In this document: positions 46,286-55,758 of the stretch, piece by piece
How the letters are laid out: each line of letters begins with the position of its first letter
Numbering within the stretch: the first letter of the stretch is position 1
NCBI GenBank assembly: GCA_963706515.1
Contig: CAVPMW010000020.1
Location: 1-64,000, forward strand
From: CAVPMW01 sp963706515
GTDB taxonomy: Bacteria > Chloroflexota > Anaerolineae > Anaerolineales > UBA4823
Direction: 5' to 3'
Length of the DNA: 64,000 nucleotides
Notes under the pieces: model-generated
What the model saw: the letters and a program-made list of their open reading frames with translations, nothing else
Told to the model about the DNA's origin: nothing
Databases searched by the model: none
Position numbers and translations under genes: made by a program

Positions 46286-46306
46286 ATGTACGTTTGATCA
46301 ATCGGC

Positions 46307-47284
46307 TTACCGGGCTGAAATGTATGCGATCTCGCGGCGCTCCACCATCTCCAACGGAAGCACGTCCACCAGCTCATACTCACGGCTGCCCAGGCCCAGG
46401 GCTTCGCCATACTCGGTGACTTTATACGGGTCCTTGAGCGGCCCGTGCAGCCAGCGGAAGGGATGCCCTTCGCGGGTGTGCACTTCCATCGCTAGCGGAA
46501 GGTTCTCCTCGATCAGCCGGGAGGATGCAATTACGTCCAGGGTCGCCTGGTCGATGGCGACGATATCGTCCGAGGCGAAGATACCGGCATCCGGCAGGAT
46601 GGGCATGCTGGTAAAGCCGAAGCAATCGCAGAGCGGGGTCATGTGCGTTGCCAGGTTGATGTGCACCGCTTTCCCGGGAGCGAAGGTGGACAGGGTCAGG
46701 CTGACACTGATGGCGCAGGCTTCCATGAAGGAATGAAAGTTCCTGGCGTCGATCTTCAAGCTGCCGGGAGGCGCCACCTGCAGGCAGCGTCCGCAGGCGT
46801 TGCACTCTTCCGGGTGCAGGTGGAGCAGCTCGGGGTTCTCCTTGTCCTCAACCAGGGCGGCGTGCGGGCAGGCGGCGATGATCCGCTGGCGCGTCTCCGC
46901 ATCCGGGCACAGCTCGGGGAACCAGTAGGGATCGTACTGCATGGTGTCGTGCATGGCGCCGCGGCGTCCTGCCAGCCATGCAGCCGAGCGCCAGGTTCTT
47001 GAAAGCCGCCCCAAAGCCGCAGCTCGGGTGACCCTTGACGTGCGCCAGGTTGACCAGGAAAGAAGCATCCTGGATCAGTCCGGCGACCTCCCAGTCCTGG
47101 ATATTCTTATACGGGCGGTGGTGACGGTAGGTATATTTATCCTCCGGTCCGGCGGCAGGGTACACCGGGCAGCCCGACGAAATACAGGTTGGGGACGCCT
47201 CGCCGGCGCTCGGCACGACCGTGAAGAGAATTTTAATACGCAGGAACCCATTCGTTCCAGGCAGGTCGGCGGCATTTTCTTCAT
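46307..47284 (-). CDS. DUF362 Fe-S protein (two frameshifts)
   Basis: About 325 residues. The likely start is ATG 47284 (MKKMPPTCLERMG); frame breaks near 47240 and 46980 are bridged by family order. Segments are VNLAHVKGHPSCGFGAAFKNLALGC, then MHDTMQYDPYWFPELCPDAETRQ, and the Fe-S motif CNACGRCLQ with a further Cys upstream (CPHAAL). CDCFGFTSMPILPDAGIFAS and ASDDIVAIDQATLD close the family pattern. DUF362/COG2768-type Fe-S centre proteins have no settled function; a redox or metal-cluster role is assumed. It is convergent with the signalling island and divergent from the CPBP-like gene. Confidence 0.78.
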
Positions 47285-47318
47285 CGATCAGTTAAAATAT
47301 AGAGCAAGTGGGAAAAAA

Positions 47319-48170
47319 ATGAAATCAATATTAGTCCGGTATCCCCTGGAAAGCTTTTTTGCCGTGACGTTTGGGCTGAGCTGGCTGGTCTGGATCCCGG
47401 CGGTATGGCGCGTGGGGGAGACGCTGCGCTTCTATTATATGCTGGGATTGTCGGCGCCTGCCGCTGCGGCAATCCTCGTGCGCTGGGCAGGGCGCGGTTG
47501 GCCCGGGGTTAAGAGTCTGCTCAGCGGGCTCTGGCTGTGGCGCGTGCGCAGACGGTGGTACGTGCTGGCATTTTTCGGACCCACCGCGGCTGCAGCGCTT
47601 GCCCTGGGTATCGACTACCTCCTGGGGGGTCCAGCGGCGAACCTGGCAGGATTGGCAGCCCGCTTCGAAGTTCCGCCGGAGCAGGCGCCTGCGATCTTGC
47701 TGCTGCTGCCCATCCTGTATCTGGTCAGCGTCTTGAGCAGCGGGGCGATCCCGGTCGAATTCGGCTGGCGCGGTTACGCCCAACCCCGCTGGCAGGCGCG
47801 CCTCGGCTGGGTGCCAGCCAGCCTGCTGGTCGGCGCTCTGTGGCTGGTCTGGCTGGCGCCATTAGCGGGGCAGCTCTCACAGATAGGATGGCTGGTTCCC
47901 CTATGGGCGTACCTGCCCTTGGGGCTTGCCTTCTCCGTGCTGGAGGCGTGGATATTCAACCGCACTTCCGGCAGCATCCTGCTGTGTGTGCTCTTCTCGG
48001 GAGGGGTAAGCTTCGCCTTGACCTCGCTCGGGCTGCTGCAGCTGAGCGGAACGCTGCGGGTTTTTGTGATATTCTGCGGGCTGGCAGCGCTCAGCGCGCA
48101 GCTGACTGCCTTATACGGGGGAAAAACCGAGGATATCGATCTGCCTATGCATTACTACCTGGATAAGTGA
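47319..48170 (+). CDS. CPBP-family intramembrane protein, catalytic motifs altered
   Basis: 283 residues from ATG 47319. About eight membrane helices with little soluble sequence. The segment SSGAIPVEFGWRGYAQPRWQ matches the EExxxRG motif of CPBP (CAAX/Rce1-like) proteases, but the first Glu is Val. The later WLVWLAPLAG matches the family's W-x-x-H-x-P region, with His replaced by Leu. Loss of metal ligands suggests a non-proteolytic homologue, perhaps a chaperone or scaffold (inference). The frame is clean, so the changes are unlikely to be sequence errors. Confidence 0.75.
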   Translation: MKSILVRYPLESFFAVTFGLSWLVWIPAVWRVGETLRFYYMLGLSAPAAAAILVRWAGRGWPGVKSLLSGLWLWRVRRRWYVLAFFGPTAAAALALGIDYLLGGPAANLAGLAARFEVPPEQAPAILLLLPILYLVSVLSSGAIPVEFGWRGYAQPRWQARLGWVPASLLVGALWLVWLAPLAGQLSQIGWLVPLWAYLPLGLAFSVLEAWIFNRTSGSILLCVLFSGGVSFALTSLGLLQLSGTLRVFVIFCGLAALSAQLTALYGGKTEDIDLPMHYYLDK

Positions 48171-48624
48171 ACGGGAGCGATGAGCTGAAACCAGCCTTAC
48201 AGGCTGTGCCATGCTTGACATTTATAGATTTAGTGGTAAATTAGAGTCAATAAAAGTTGAAAAACGGGCCGGACAATAAATATTTAGAGTCCCCCAACCC
48301 ACTGTATGGACACCCATTCACCTAACCAGGTCTACCGGCGGAAGTTCCACTGAGGAACCACACTGTCCAGATCGGATAGCTTGGATCTGAATTTAAGTGT
48401 CCATTCTGCTTTAAACCACTGGTCTTTACTGCTTTTTGAACCATAAGAAGGAGGTGGTCCAAACAAGATATCCCCCCGCTAAATTTTTTACATTGTGCCT
48501 GAGACCCTGATCGAATATAAATTCAGGGCTCCCCGAAAACCGGTCCAAAACGGTTTTTCCCAGAGACTGTGAGGTTCGAACGCCCGGTCTCCAAACAATA
48601 TTCACTTTCGATCGGAGGAAGAAG
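48171..48624. promoter_or_regulatory. Long leader of the sugar ABC operon
   Basis: 454 bases without a gene. TTGACA (48215-48220), a 16-base spacer and TAAATT (48237-48242) make a reasonable promoter, leaving a transcript leader of about 370 bases. Within it TGGACAC near 48305 and GTGTCCA near 48400 are inverted. AAAACCG-GTCCAAAA-CGGTTTT near 48535-48557 forms a hairpin followed by T residues, placed like an attenuator. No known riboswitch class is recognised. Confidence 0.45.
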
Positions 48625-50052
48625 ATGTCTAAATTCCTTAAGATAGTAATACCAGCAGTGGTTGCATTGAGCATGCTACTAGGTGCCTGCGCCCAGCCTA
48701 CCCCTCAGGTGCAAGAAGTCATCAAGACCGTCGAAGTGGTCAAGACCCAGATCGTCGAAGTGGCTGGCACCCCGGTAGTGAAGACCGAAATCCAGGTGGT
48801 TACCGCCACACCCGAGCCAAAACCAGAGAAGTTAGAGATCTTCCACTGGTGGACGGCTCCTGGGGAGCGCGAAGCTGCGGACGAGATGTTCAAAGCACTC
48901 GCGGCTAAATTCCCGAATATCGAGCTGGTTGAGAATCCTGTACCCGGTGGTGGTGGCACAGAACACCGCATTGTTCTGAAAGCCCGGATTACAGCCGGCA
49001 TCCCGCCTGATACCTTCCAGACCCTAGGTGGCGCCGAGCTAAAGGATTATGTCGACAGCGGGGTGCTAGTCCCCCTGGACGATTTCTATGCACAAACAGG
49101 GTATGGTGACAAAATTCCGAAACCGCTGTTGAATGCCGTTACCATTGATGGGCATCCGTATTCGGTACCGTTGAATATGCACCTGGAGAATATCCTTTAC
49201 TTCAACAAGAAGTTATTCGACGAACTGAAGATTACCGCGCCAACCACCTATGATGAGTTAGTTGCAGCCTGCGATACTATCAAGAAAGCCAAACCAGATA
49301 TGTCTTGTCTGGCTGTAGGTTCAAAGGACAACTGGTCCGATGTCTTCGTCCTGGATTCCATCATGATGGAGTTAGGTGGTCCGGAGTATTATGTAAATTT
49401 CATGAAGGGCTTGATTGACCCCGCCACAGATCCCATTTTCAAGGAATTTTTGGAGAAATTTGCTAAACTACAACCTTATATCAACAAAGATCACTCGAGC
49501 CTGCTCTGGAACGAGGCGGTCGGCGCGGTCGGCGCTGGACAGGCTGCAATGACCCTAATGGGGACCTGGGCTATAGGGGCTTTCATCAAGGGCTCCAATT
49601 GGCAGCCTAACGTAGATTTCGGTGCGGTGACATTCCCACAGAAACCTGAACGCATCCTGCTATTCCATCCCGACACCTACGGCTGCACCGTAGGGGCTCC
49701 CGATTTAAAGGAATGCCAGGACTGGCTGAGTGTGGTAGCCTCACCTGAGCTGCAGATCCCGACCGATGTTACCCAGGGCGGTCTGTTTGCTCGCAAGGAC
49801 ATCGATCCCACGGAATTCCCCGATCCGATCCGCCAGGAGCTGCAGAAGTTTGTGGCTGATCACCCGGATAAGCTGATCCTTGACCAGCACGGCACGATTT
49901 TGCCAAATGCTGCTCAAACGGCGTATCGGGTCATCATCTCGTCTATGTTCGCTGACCAGACGCCGGATATTGCGGGGACTATCAAGGAGGTTGCTGATAT
50001 GATGACAACCTACAACGTCAAGGACGGGGCCGCCTGGTACCAGTGGCCTTAG
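48625..50052 (+). CDS. Sugar ABC transporter substrate-binding lipoprotein
   Basis: 475 residues with CGGAGGAAG before ATG 48625. The lipobox LLGAC is followed by the tether VQEVIKTVEVVKTQIVEV, typical of Chloroflexota sugar-binding proteins. The family 1 binding fold runs from LEIFHWWTAPGEREAADEMF, with GIPPDTFQTLGGAELKDYVD, HPYSVPLNMHLENILYFNK and GAGQAAMTLMGTWAIGAF. It delivers a mono- or oligosaccharide to the two permeases encoded next. No ATPase gene is present, so a shared MsmX/UgpC-type ATPase elsewhere is expected. The frame is intact. Confidence 0.93.
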   Translation: MSKFLKIVIPAVVALSMLLGACAQPTPQVQEVIKTVEVVKTQIVEVAGTPVVKTEIQVVTATPEPKPEKLEIFHWWTAPGEREAADEMFKALAAKFPNIELVENPVPGGGGTEHRIVLKARITAGIPPDTFQTLGGAELKDYVDSGVLVPLDDFYAQTGYGDKIPKPLLNAVTIDGHPYSVPLNMHLENILYFNKKLFDELKITAPTTYDELVAACDTIKKAKPDMSCLAVGSKDNWSDVFVLDSIMMELGGPEYYVNFMKGLIDPATDPIFKEFLEKFAKLQPYINKDHSSLLWNEAVGAVGAGQAAMTLMGTWAIGAFIKGSNWQPNVDFGAVTFPQKPERILLFHPDTYGCTVGAPDLKECQDWLSVVASPELQIPTDVTQGGLFARKDIDPTEFPDPIRQELQKFVADHPDKLILDQHGTILPNAAQTAYRVIISSMFADQTPDIAGTIKEVADMMTTYNVKDGAAWYQWP

Positions 50053-50229
50053 ACGCTCAGCGGCCAACGGTTGCCTTGTGTGTGAAAGATTTATTCGTAA
50101 GATTGATGCATTAGATTAGATAAACAGGTAAGGATGCATGATCCACATGTATCCTTACCTGATTTATCTTAAAGAAGAGATTAAGTTCTCTTTCAGTGAA
50201 TTTAATCCGTTATGTAAGGGGTGGATCAC

Positions 50230-51147
50230 GTGATAGCGGCGAAAACGCAAAAAACGCAAAAACGTCGAAGGCAAGTGGCAAGCGTAACAGAATTCCTGGT
50301 ATTTACATTGCCTTTGTTGTTATTCCTGATTATCCTTTATGGGACGCTGATCTGGAACTTTTATGTTTCCACGGCGAATTGGGTCAGTACAGCAGCCAAC
50401 TACACCTTTACTGGATTGAAATGGTATAAGTTCCTGTTTGGCCAGGGTCGTTTTTGGGTAGATGTCCAGAATAATTTAAAATGGCTGATACTGGGAGTGG
50501 TCCCCACAGTTGTCTTAGCGATATTCCTTGCTTACCTATTAGAGCTGGCGCCTATCAGGGGGGTTGAAGCATACGTCAGGACGTTGATTCTGTATCCGGT
50601 TGCGATGTCCTTCGTAGTGACCGGGACGATTTGGTCGTGGATGTATCAACCTGAAAGAGGTGTGATAAATACCGCACTGGGCAACATTGGTATTCACTCC
50701 CCGTTTACTTTTACCAATGACCCCTCTACGGCTACATACTGGCTGATCTTAATTTTTGTTTGGCAGTACCTGGGCTTTTCTGTCATTATTATCCAATCCT
50801 CCTTCCGTACTTCGGAACTGATAGAGATGGTTGAGGCTGCCACCGTGGATGGAGCCTCCAGAGTAAGGACACTTTTCTCGGTGATTATCCCCAATATTCG
50901 CTCGGGCATCCTGGTGTTGGTATCGCTTTTGTTGATCTCCACGCTGAAGGTGTTTGACATCGTGTGGATCGTAACCAGGGGTGGGCCCGGTATCTCGACC
51001 GACGTCCTGGCGACAAATATGATAGTCACCGCCTATGACCAGCGTCTGGCATCAGCTGGGGCGGCGATTGGGGTAATCATCTTCCTTATGGCATTCATCA
51101 TTGTCATCCCCTACACCATCTACGCTTTAAGGAAGTGGTTTGAATGA
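50230..51147 (+). CDS. Sugar ABC transporter permease, MalF/UgpA type
   Basis: 305 residues. GTG 50230 is preferred because AAGGGG lies upstream; GTG 50221 in the same frame is possible. Six membrane helices. The cytoplasmic EAA loop that contacts the ATPase is EAATVDGASRVRTLFSVIIP, and the TLKVFDIVWIVTRGGPG segment is typical of MalF/UgpA. It pairs with the following permease, overlapping it by four bases (ATGA). Together with the lipoprotein it forms a carbohydrate uptake system of the inner membrane. Confidence 0.92.
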   Translation: MIAAKTQKTQKRRRQVASVTEFLVFTLPLLLFLIILYGTLIWNFYVSTANWVSTAANYTFTGLKWYKFLFGQGRFWVDVQNNLKWLILGVVPTVVLAIFLAYLLELAPIRGVEAYVRTLILYPVAMSFVVTGTIWSWMYQPERGVINTALGNIGIHSPFTFTNDPSTATYWLILIFVWQYLGFSVIIIQSSFRTSELIEMVEAATVDGASRVRTLFSVIIPNIRSGILVLVSLLLISTLKVFDIVWIVTRGGPGISTDVLATNMIVTAYDQRLASAGAAIGVIIFLMAFIIVIPYTIYALRKWFE

Positions 51148-51989
51148 AAAGCAATAGCAAATCCCTAAAAATCATTGTATATGTGGTATTGGTTCTGCTG
51201 AGCTGTGTATATATTCTGCCAATCTATATAATGATTAACAACTCCCTGAAAACGTTGCCAGAGATCCAACAGAGAACTTACATGGCATTCCCTCGGGTGC
51301 CGCAAATTCAGAATTATACGGCAGCATTAATTGGAAGCCGGGATTTCTTGATCCCGATGCAGCACCCAATCATAAACTCGACGATCATAACAGTTTTAGT
51401 TACTGCGCTGGCTGCGTTTTTTGGTGGTCTTGGTGGATATTATCTTAGTCGTTCCAAGACAACCTTCAGCAGGATAATCTTCGTACTGGTGGGAATTGCA
51501 CTGTACATGCCGTATCAAGCTGTGATCATTCCCTTGACGACAATAACAGCTAAAAGTGGGTTGGCTAATTCATATTTAGGCTTAATTCTGACTTACTTGA
51601 TCATAAACATCCCCCTGGCATCTGTATTAATGGGGACATTCTTCCTATCGGTTCCCCGGGAGCTGGAAGAGGCCGGTCAGATGGATGGAGCCTCCAAAGT
51701 ACAGATTTTCTTCAGGATCGTTTCCCCCATTTCATTGCCGGCCTACGCCTCCGTGTCAATTATCATATTTACCCAGGTTTGGAATGAATTCTTCATTGCC
51801 CTGATATTGACTACCCCAAAAACCCAGACGGTGCAAGTGGCAATGGCTATGACTCAGGGAAGTACGATCTCTCCTTATAACCTACAAATGGCGGCATCTA
51901 TGTTAACGGTTATCGTGCCACTGCTGTTTTTTCTATTGTTAGGCAGGTACTTCGTGCGCGGCATCCTGGCTGGGGCATTGAAAGGGTGA
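51144..51989 (+). CDS. Sugar ABC transporter permease, MalG/UgpE type
   Basis: 281 residues, starting inside the stop of the first permease (ATGA). Six membrane helices with LPIYIMINNSLKT near the N-terminus and the EAA loop ELEEAGQMDGASKVQIFFRI. WNEFFIALILTT and the C-terminal RYFVRGILAGALKG are typical of the MalG/UgpE side. Its stop again overlaps the next start (GTGA at 51986-51989), so a nucleotidyltransferase is translationally coupled to the transporter, which is unusual. Confidence 0.92.
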   Translation: MKSNSKSLKIIVYVVLVLLSCVYILPIYIMINNSLKTLPEIQQRTYMAFPRVPQIQNYTAALIGSRDFLIPMQHPIINSTIITVLVTALAAFFGGLGGYYLSRSKTTFSRIIFVLVGIALYMPYQAVIIPLTTITAKSGLANSYLGLILTYLIINIPLASVLMGTFFLSVPRELEEAGQMDGASKVQIFFRIVSPISLPAYASVSIIIFTQVWNEFFIALILTTPKTQTVQVAMAMTQGSTISPYNLQMAASMLTVIVPLLFFLLLGRYFVRGILAGALKG

Positions 51990-52421
51990 GCGGGTATACC
52001 CAGGCGCACATCCGGGATTTCCTCACGACAGTAAGCGAATGGGCGGGTCAAAATAGCGATGTACAAGCCGTTGCCCTAGTCGGCTCATACGCCCGCGGGG
52101 CAGGCGACAGCAAGCTCCGACATCGACCTGATCTTACTGACTTAATCGCCGAAGCGCTACCTGGAAGATACTGACTGGGCAGGTCAGTTCGGCGAGGTGG
52201 AGCACCTCCAGCTAGAAGATTATGGACCGGTTATTTCGGTCCGCGCCTGGTACCGCGGTGGACCGGAAGTGGAGTATGGGATCGCCGGGCTTGCATGGCT
52301 CAGCCTACCGCTGGACGAGGGGACCCGCCAGGTTCTCGCCGGGGGGACTGTCATCCTGTATGAGCGGGAAGCGCTGCTCACACCCATATTGAGAATGATC
52401 AACCGATCGGATTCAGCCTGA
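51986..52421 (+). CDS. Small nucleotidyltransferase-domain protein (two frameshifts)
   Basis: About 145 residues from GTG 51986, which overlaps the permease stop. The polymerase-beta-type motif VALVGSYARGAGDS is in the first frame. The metal Asp pair SDIDLILLT is in a second frame after a break near 52115. The tail (RYLEDTDWAGQFGEVEHLQ) is in a third after a break near 52145. This is the fold of aminoglycoside- and antitoxin-type nucleotidyltransferases. Its last part (GPEVEYGIAGLAWLSLPLDEG) resembles small stand-alone family members. The function is unknown; coupling to a sugar importer could mean modification of an imported aminosugar (guess). Confidence 0.72.
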
Positions 52422-52623
52422 GTACAGACACAATAATTCTGTAGGGTGTTCAGGTATTTTCCAATCCTGATTAGCGAAGCACTATCATTTAAAAATTTTG
52501 TGGCTGAATTTAGTGGCCCATCAAACCTGATTATTAAGATCAAACAGGCGGAAACGAACATATAAAGCGCTGCGAGCATGATCGATCACTATTCACCCCG
52601 TTTTTCAATAACCCCTTTGGGAT

Positions 52624-54433
52624 TTGCGTAAATCCAAATTAATCGGAAAATCGATTGCAGTTGGATTAAAATTGAATATCGTGCACAGATTTTCACACAA
52701 GGTCATAATTGCTGGCTTAGTCCTCACCCTTTATCTCATCCTCGCCATTTCCTACAGCATACTCGTACCTTCATTTGAAGCACCCGATGAAACCGGACAT
52801 TTTGGGTACGTGTATACCCTGGCAAATGGAAGGCGTATGCCCATCCAAGGAAAGCCCGGAGGGGCCGAAGCCCATCAACCGCCTCTCTATTACCTGATTG
52901 CTGCAATCCCGGCTTCACTATCCAACCTTAAGGATATTCGCGGATCATTCACAGCCAACCCAAATTATTTGTATCCTAGCCAAAATCGCGGGCTGCATGG
53001 GACGGCTGATACATTTCCATATCTAGGACAAGTTAAAACTTTACACTTTGCCAGGTTCGGATCGATTGTTTTGGGAGCAGGATCTGTCCTATTGATCCTG
53101 GTGTTGGGATGGGAATTGTTTCCAGAGACTTTAGGAATCGGCCTATTGGCAGCACTGCTGATGCTGTTAACCCCCCAGTTCCTGTTTATCAGCGCGGTCT
53201 TAAATAACGACAACTTACTTATCTTAGCTGCATCAGCTGCATGGCTGCAATCTTATCGAACTCTGAAGGAGCCAGACAAATGGAAAAACTGGTGGCTGCT
53301 GGGATTTACTGCAGCCCTGGCTTTTATGGCAAAGCTTACCGGCATTTCAGTTTTAATCACTGTAATTTTATTACTCATCTATATTTCCCTAACCAGACGA
53401 TCATGGGCGTTTCTCGGCAAAGGATTGCTGGCTCTCATAGTTCCGGTCTTCGTGTTTGCAAGCCCATGGTTTCTATACAACCAGATTAACTATAAAGATC
53501 CGTTAGGTTGGAATGTTTTCACTCAAATATACAGCCATACTCAGCGGGATTTGCCTTTGACCTTTGGGCAAATTGGTGACTTCTGGCGGATCCAGTTCGA
53601 ATCCTTTTGGGCGACATTCGGGTGGATGGTAGTTCGCGCACCCGATTGGTTTTATATAGCTGCTCGCGTTTTGCTACTGCTCAGCCTGGCAGGCATTGCG
53701 CTGGCCTGGATAAAAGGCAGGCTGCGGGAGCTTAATACTCTGCAACGTCATTTTATGGTTTTTTTAGGGTTTTCTATTCTGGTTCTGGAAGGAATCCTCA
53801 TCGTAAATTTGACCCAATGCATGGAATCTTGCTACCAAGGTCGATATTTATTACCAGTAATAGGTCCAATTATGTTGTTAACTGGATTTGGATTATCGAA
53901 CCTCATTCCCAGATGGAGTGTTGCAATAAGTGTAACAGTTGTATCCGGAATGCTCATCGCAAATATTTTTTTACTCAATCAAGTCATCCTTCCAACCTAT
54001 AAAATAAAAGCGCTGCCGCTTTCAACGGTGAATTCTATTCCAAACTTAGTTCATGTAGGTTTTAGTGATAAAGTAGATTTGATTGGATATGGATATAATG
54101 CTGACAAGCCAAATAACCTTTTACGTTTGAATTTATTTTGGCAGGCAAAACAGCTTGAGCATAATATCATTACGCGGGTAAACTTCATTGATTCTAAGTG
54201 GAAGCTTGCTTACCAGCAGTGAAGCGATCCCTGGAAAAGAGATCGGCTACCCACCTCACCGCTGGTTATCAGGAGATCTGATTGCACAGCACTTACGGAT
54301 TGACTTACCGGACTCCCCTCCAGAGAAACCCTTCCATCTGCAGATTCAGGTTGTGGATGAAGTGACAGGAGACCCAGTACCAGTGCTCGCTGACAATGGG
54401 AATACCTCAGAGTGGTTCGACTTTATCGATTAA
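52624..54433 (+). CDS. DUF2142-like membrane glycosyltransferase (one frameshift)
   Basis: About 603 residues. TTG 52624 opens the frame; GTG 52681 is an alternative, and no clear ribosome site favours either. It has around ten membrane helices. The first loop has the GT-C style acidic motif FEAPDETGHFGYVY, then AHQPPLYYLIAA and AVLNNDNLLILAASAAW, the DUF2142 signature. The frame breaks near 54200, after which a soluble beta domain ends the protein (KEIGYPPHRWLSGDLIAQ, FHLQIQVVDEVTG). It probably transfers sugar from a polyprenyl carrier to a surface polymer. It is more AT-rich than its neighbours by eye, hinting at separate acquisition. Confidence 0.75.
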
Positions 54434-54470
54434 TCCATAACATCCACCTTACCCACTTTTAACCGGTCGC

Positions 54471-55040
54471 ATGTCGCCCTTCGCCTACCTCTCCGTCCTG
54501 ACCTCCATCGTGCTCGCCCTGGGAATTACGCGTATCCTGGCGGGGTACGGGCAGCTCGTCCAGGTGCGCCACGAAGTGCGCATCTATTGGGTGCACGCAT
54601 TCTGGGGGATCAACGTGCTGCTCTACCTGCTTATGAACTGGTGGATCCTGTATCGCTGGCAGGTCGAAACAAAATGGACTTTTTTTCTGTTTGTATTCGT
54701 CCTGCTCAGCCCGGTAATCAGCTACCTGCTCGCAGCGCTGCTCTTCCCAGAGCACATCGATAGCGGCGCAGATCTCAAGGAGCAGTATTACTCTAATTCC
54801 CGTCTGTTCTTCTTTCTGGCTGCGCTGCTCTCGCCGATCGACCTGATCGACACCAGTCTGAAAGGGGTAAGCCACCTGCTGGCTCAGGGTCCGATCTATT
54901 TTGTAACGATCTTCCTGCTTTTCACGCTCAACCTGGTTGCTGCGAGCACGAAGCGCGAGGGTTATCACAAATTTTTTGTGGTATTTTTCTTTGTATACAT
55001 ACTTTTATTCATCGGGATCAATCTGCGCGTCCTGGCGTAA
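54471..55040 (+). CDS. Multi-helix membrane protein, unknown
   Basis: 189 residues from ATG 54471. There are five to six hydrophobic helices: SVLTSIVLALGITRILAGYG, INVLLYLLMNWWILY, FFLFVFVLLSPVISYLLAALLF, FFFLAALLSPIDLIDTSL, IYFVTIFLLFTLNLVAA and the C-terminal VVFFFVYILLFIGIN. No conserved catalytic motif is visible and the family is not recognised. It lies 37 bases after the glycosyltransferase and 54 bases before another membrane protein on the same strand, so the three may be one transcript. Confidence 0.65.
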   Translation: MSPFAYLSVLTSIVLALGITRILAGYGQLVQVRHEVRIYWVHAFWGINVLLYLLMNWWILYRWQVETKWTFFLFVFVLLSPVISYLLAALLFPEHIDSGADLKEQYYSNSRLFFFLAALLSPIDLIDTSLKGVSHLLAQGPIYFVTIFLLFTLNLVAASTKREGYHKFFVVFFFVYILLFIGINLRVLA

Positions 55041-55094
55041 GAGCGCCTCCAGGTCAAGCGCAGATCGATTGTGACGGAAATGGAGACCAACCCA

Positions 55095-55598
55095 ATGGAA
55101 ACATTCAAGAAAATAATGGCAATCCTGGTGATGGTGATCTGTGTCCTGGGCATCGCTATTGCGCTCTCGGGGATCGTGGGCAGCTGGGTGGCAAACCAGC
55201 TCGCAATCCACCAGGGGAGCGTTTTCCTGGAGCACACCGGTCAGGTGCTGGCAGGGGTGGACACTGGATTGAAATCGGTCGAAGGAGGGCTGGGTGCTGT
55301 CGACCAGCTCATCGACCAGGTAAAGCAAATCCCGCTGATCGGAGACCTGATAACCGGCTTCAGCCAAAACGTCGGCGGGCTGAGCGGTCAGATAACCGAT
55401 GTGCACGGTCAGGTTACGGAGCTCCAGGGCATCGTGGCTACTCTGCAGGCGAACTTGAGAAGCTGGGTGAACCTGGCGACACTGGCAGTGGATCTCTTCC
55501 TGGTCTGGTTCGGTTTGGCGCAAGTCAGCGTCTTCTTCCACGGGTTGGATTGGTACCGCAAAGCCGGGGAATCTCCACGGAGGCAATCCTTCAGCTGA
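55095..55598 (+). CDS. Membrane-anchored coiled-coil protein, unknown
   Basis: 167 residues from ATG 55095, chosen for the upstream TGGAGA (GTG 55071 opens the same frame). An N-terminal helix (IMAILVMVICVLGIAIALSG) and a C-terminal helix (LATLAVDLFLVWFGLAQVSV) enclose about 90 residues of amphipathic helix with repeated Gly/Val/Leu spacing (LAGVDTGLKSVEGGLGAVDQ, LSGQITDVHGQVTELQGIV). This looks like an extracytoplasmic coiled-coil hairpin. The family is not recognised. A long terminator follows at 55702. Confidence 0.65.
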   Translation: METFKKIMAILVMVICVLGIAIALSGIVGSWVANQLAIHQGSVFLEHTGQVLAGVDTGLKSVEGGLGAVDQLIDQVKQIPLIGDLITGFSQNVGGLSGQITDVHGQVTELQGIVATLQANLRSWVNLATLAVDLFLVWFGLAQVSVFFHGLDWYRKAGESPRRQSFS

Positions 55599-55701
55599 GC
55601 CGCCTTCGAATAACCCGGCCTGATACTGGTTCTGCAGGCAGTATCGCATAAGTCATCCCCTGTGATTTTTGGTCTTACGCAGCTTGCGGAGGAGGAGGTT
55701 T

Positions 55702-55745
55702 AAAATAGATGAATTGAGGGCATTTACCCTCAATTCATCTATTTT
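55702..55745. terminator. Long hairpin terminator, bidirectional
   Basis: A 19-bp perfect stem with a short loop. The left arm is AAAATAGATGAATTGAGGG and the right arm is followed by TTTT on the plus strand. It lies between the convergent coiled-coil gene and BadF-like gene. Confidence 0.75.
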
Positions 55746-55758
55746 TTCGGATTTCCCC

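Noticed and set aside
48171..48624. Known riboswitch in the sugar operon leader
   Set aside because: No conserved core of a class I know could be matched; only generic hairpins are seen.
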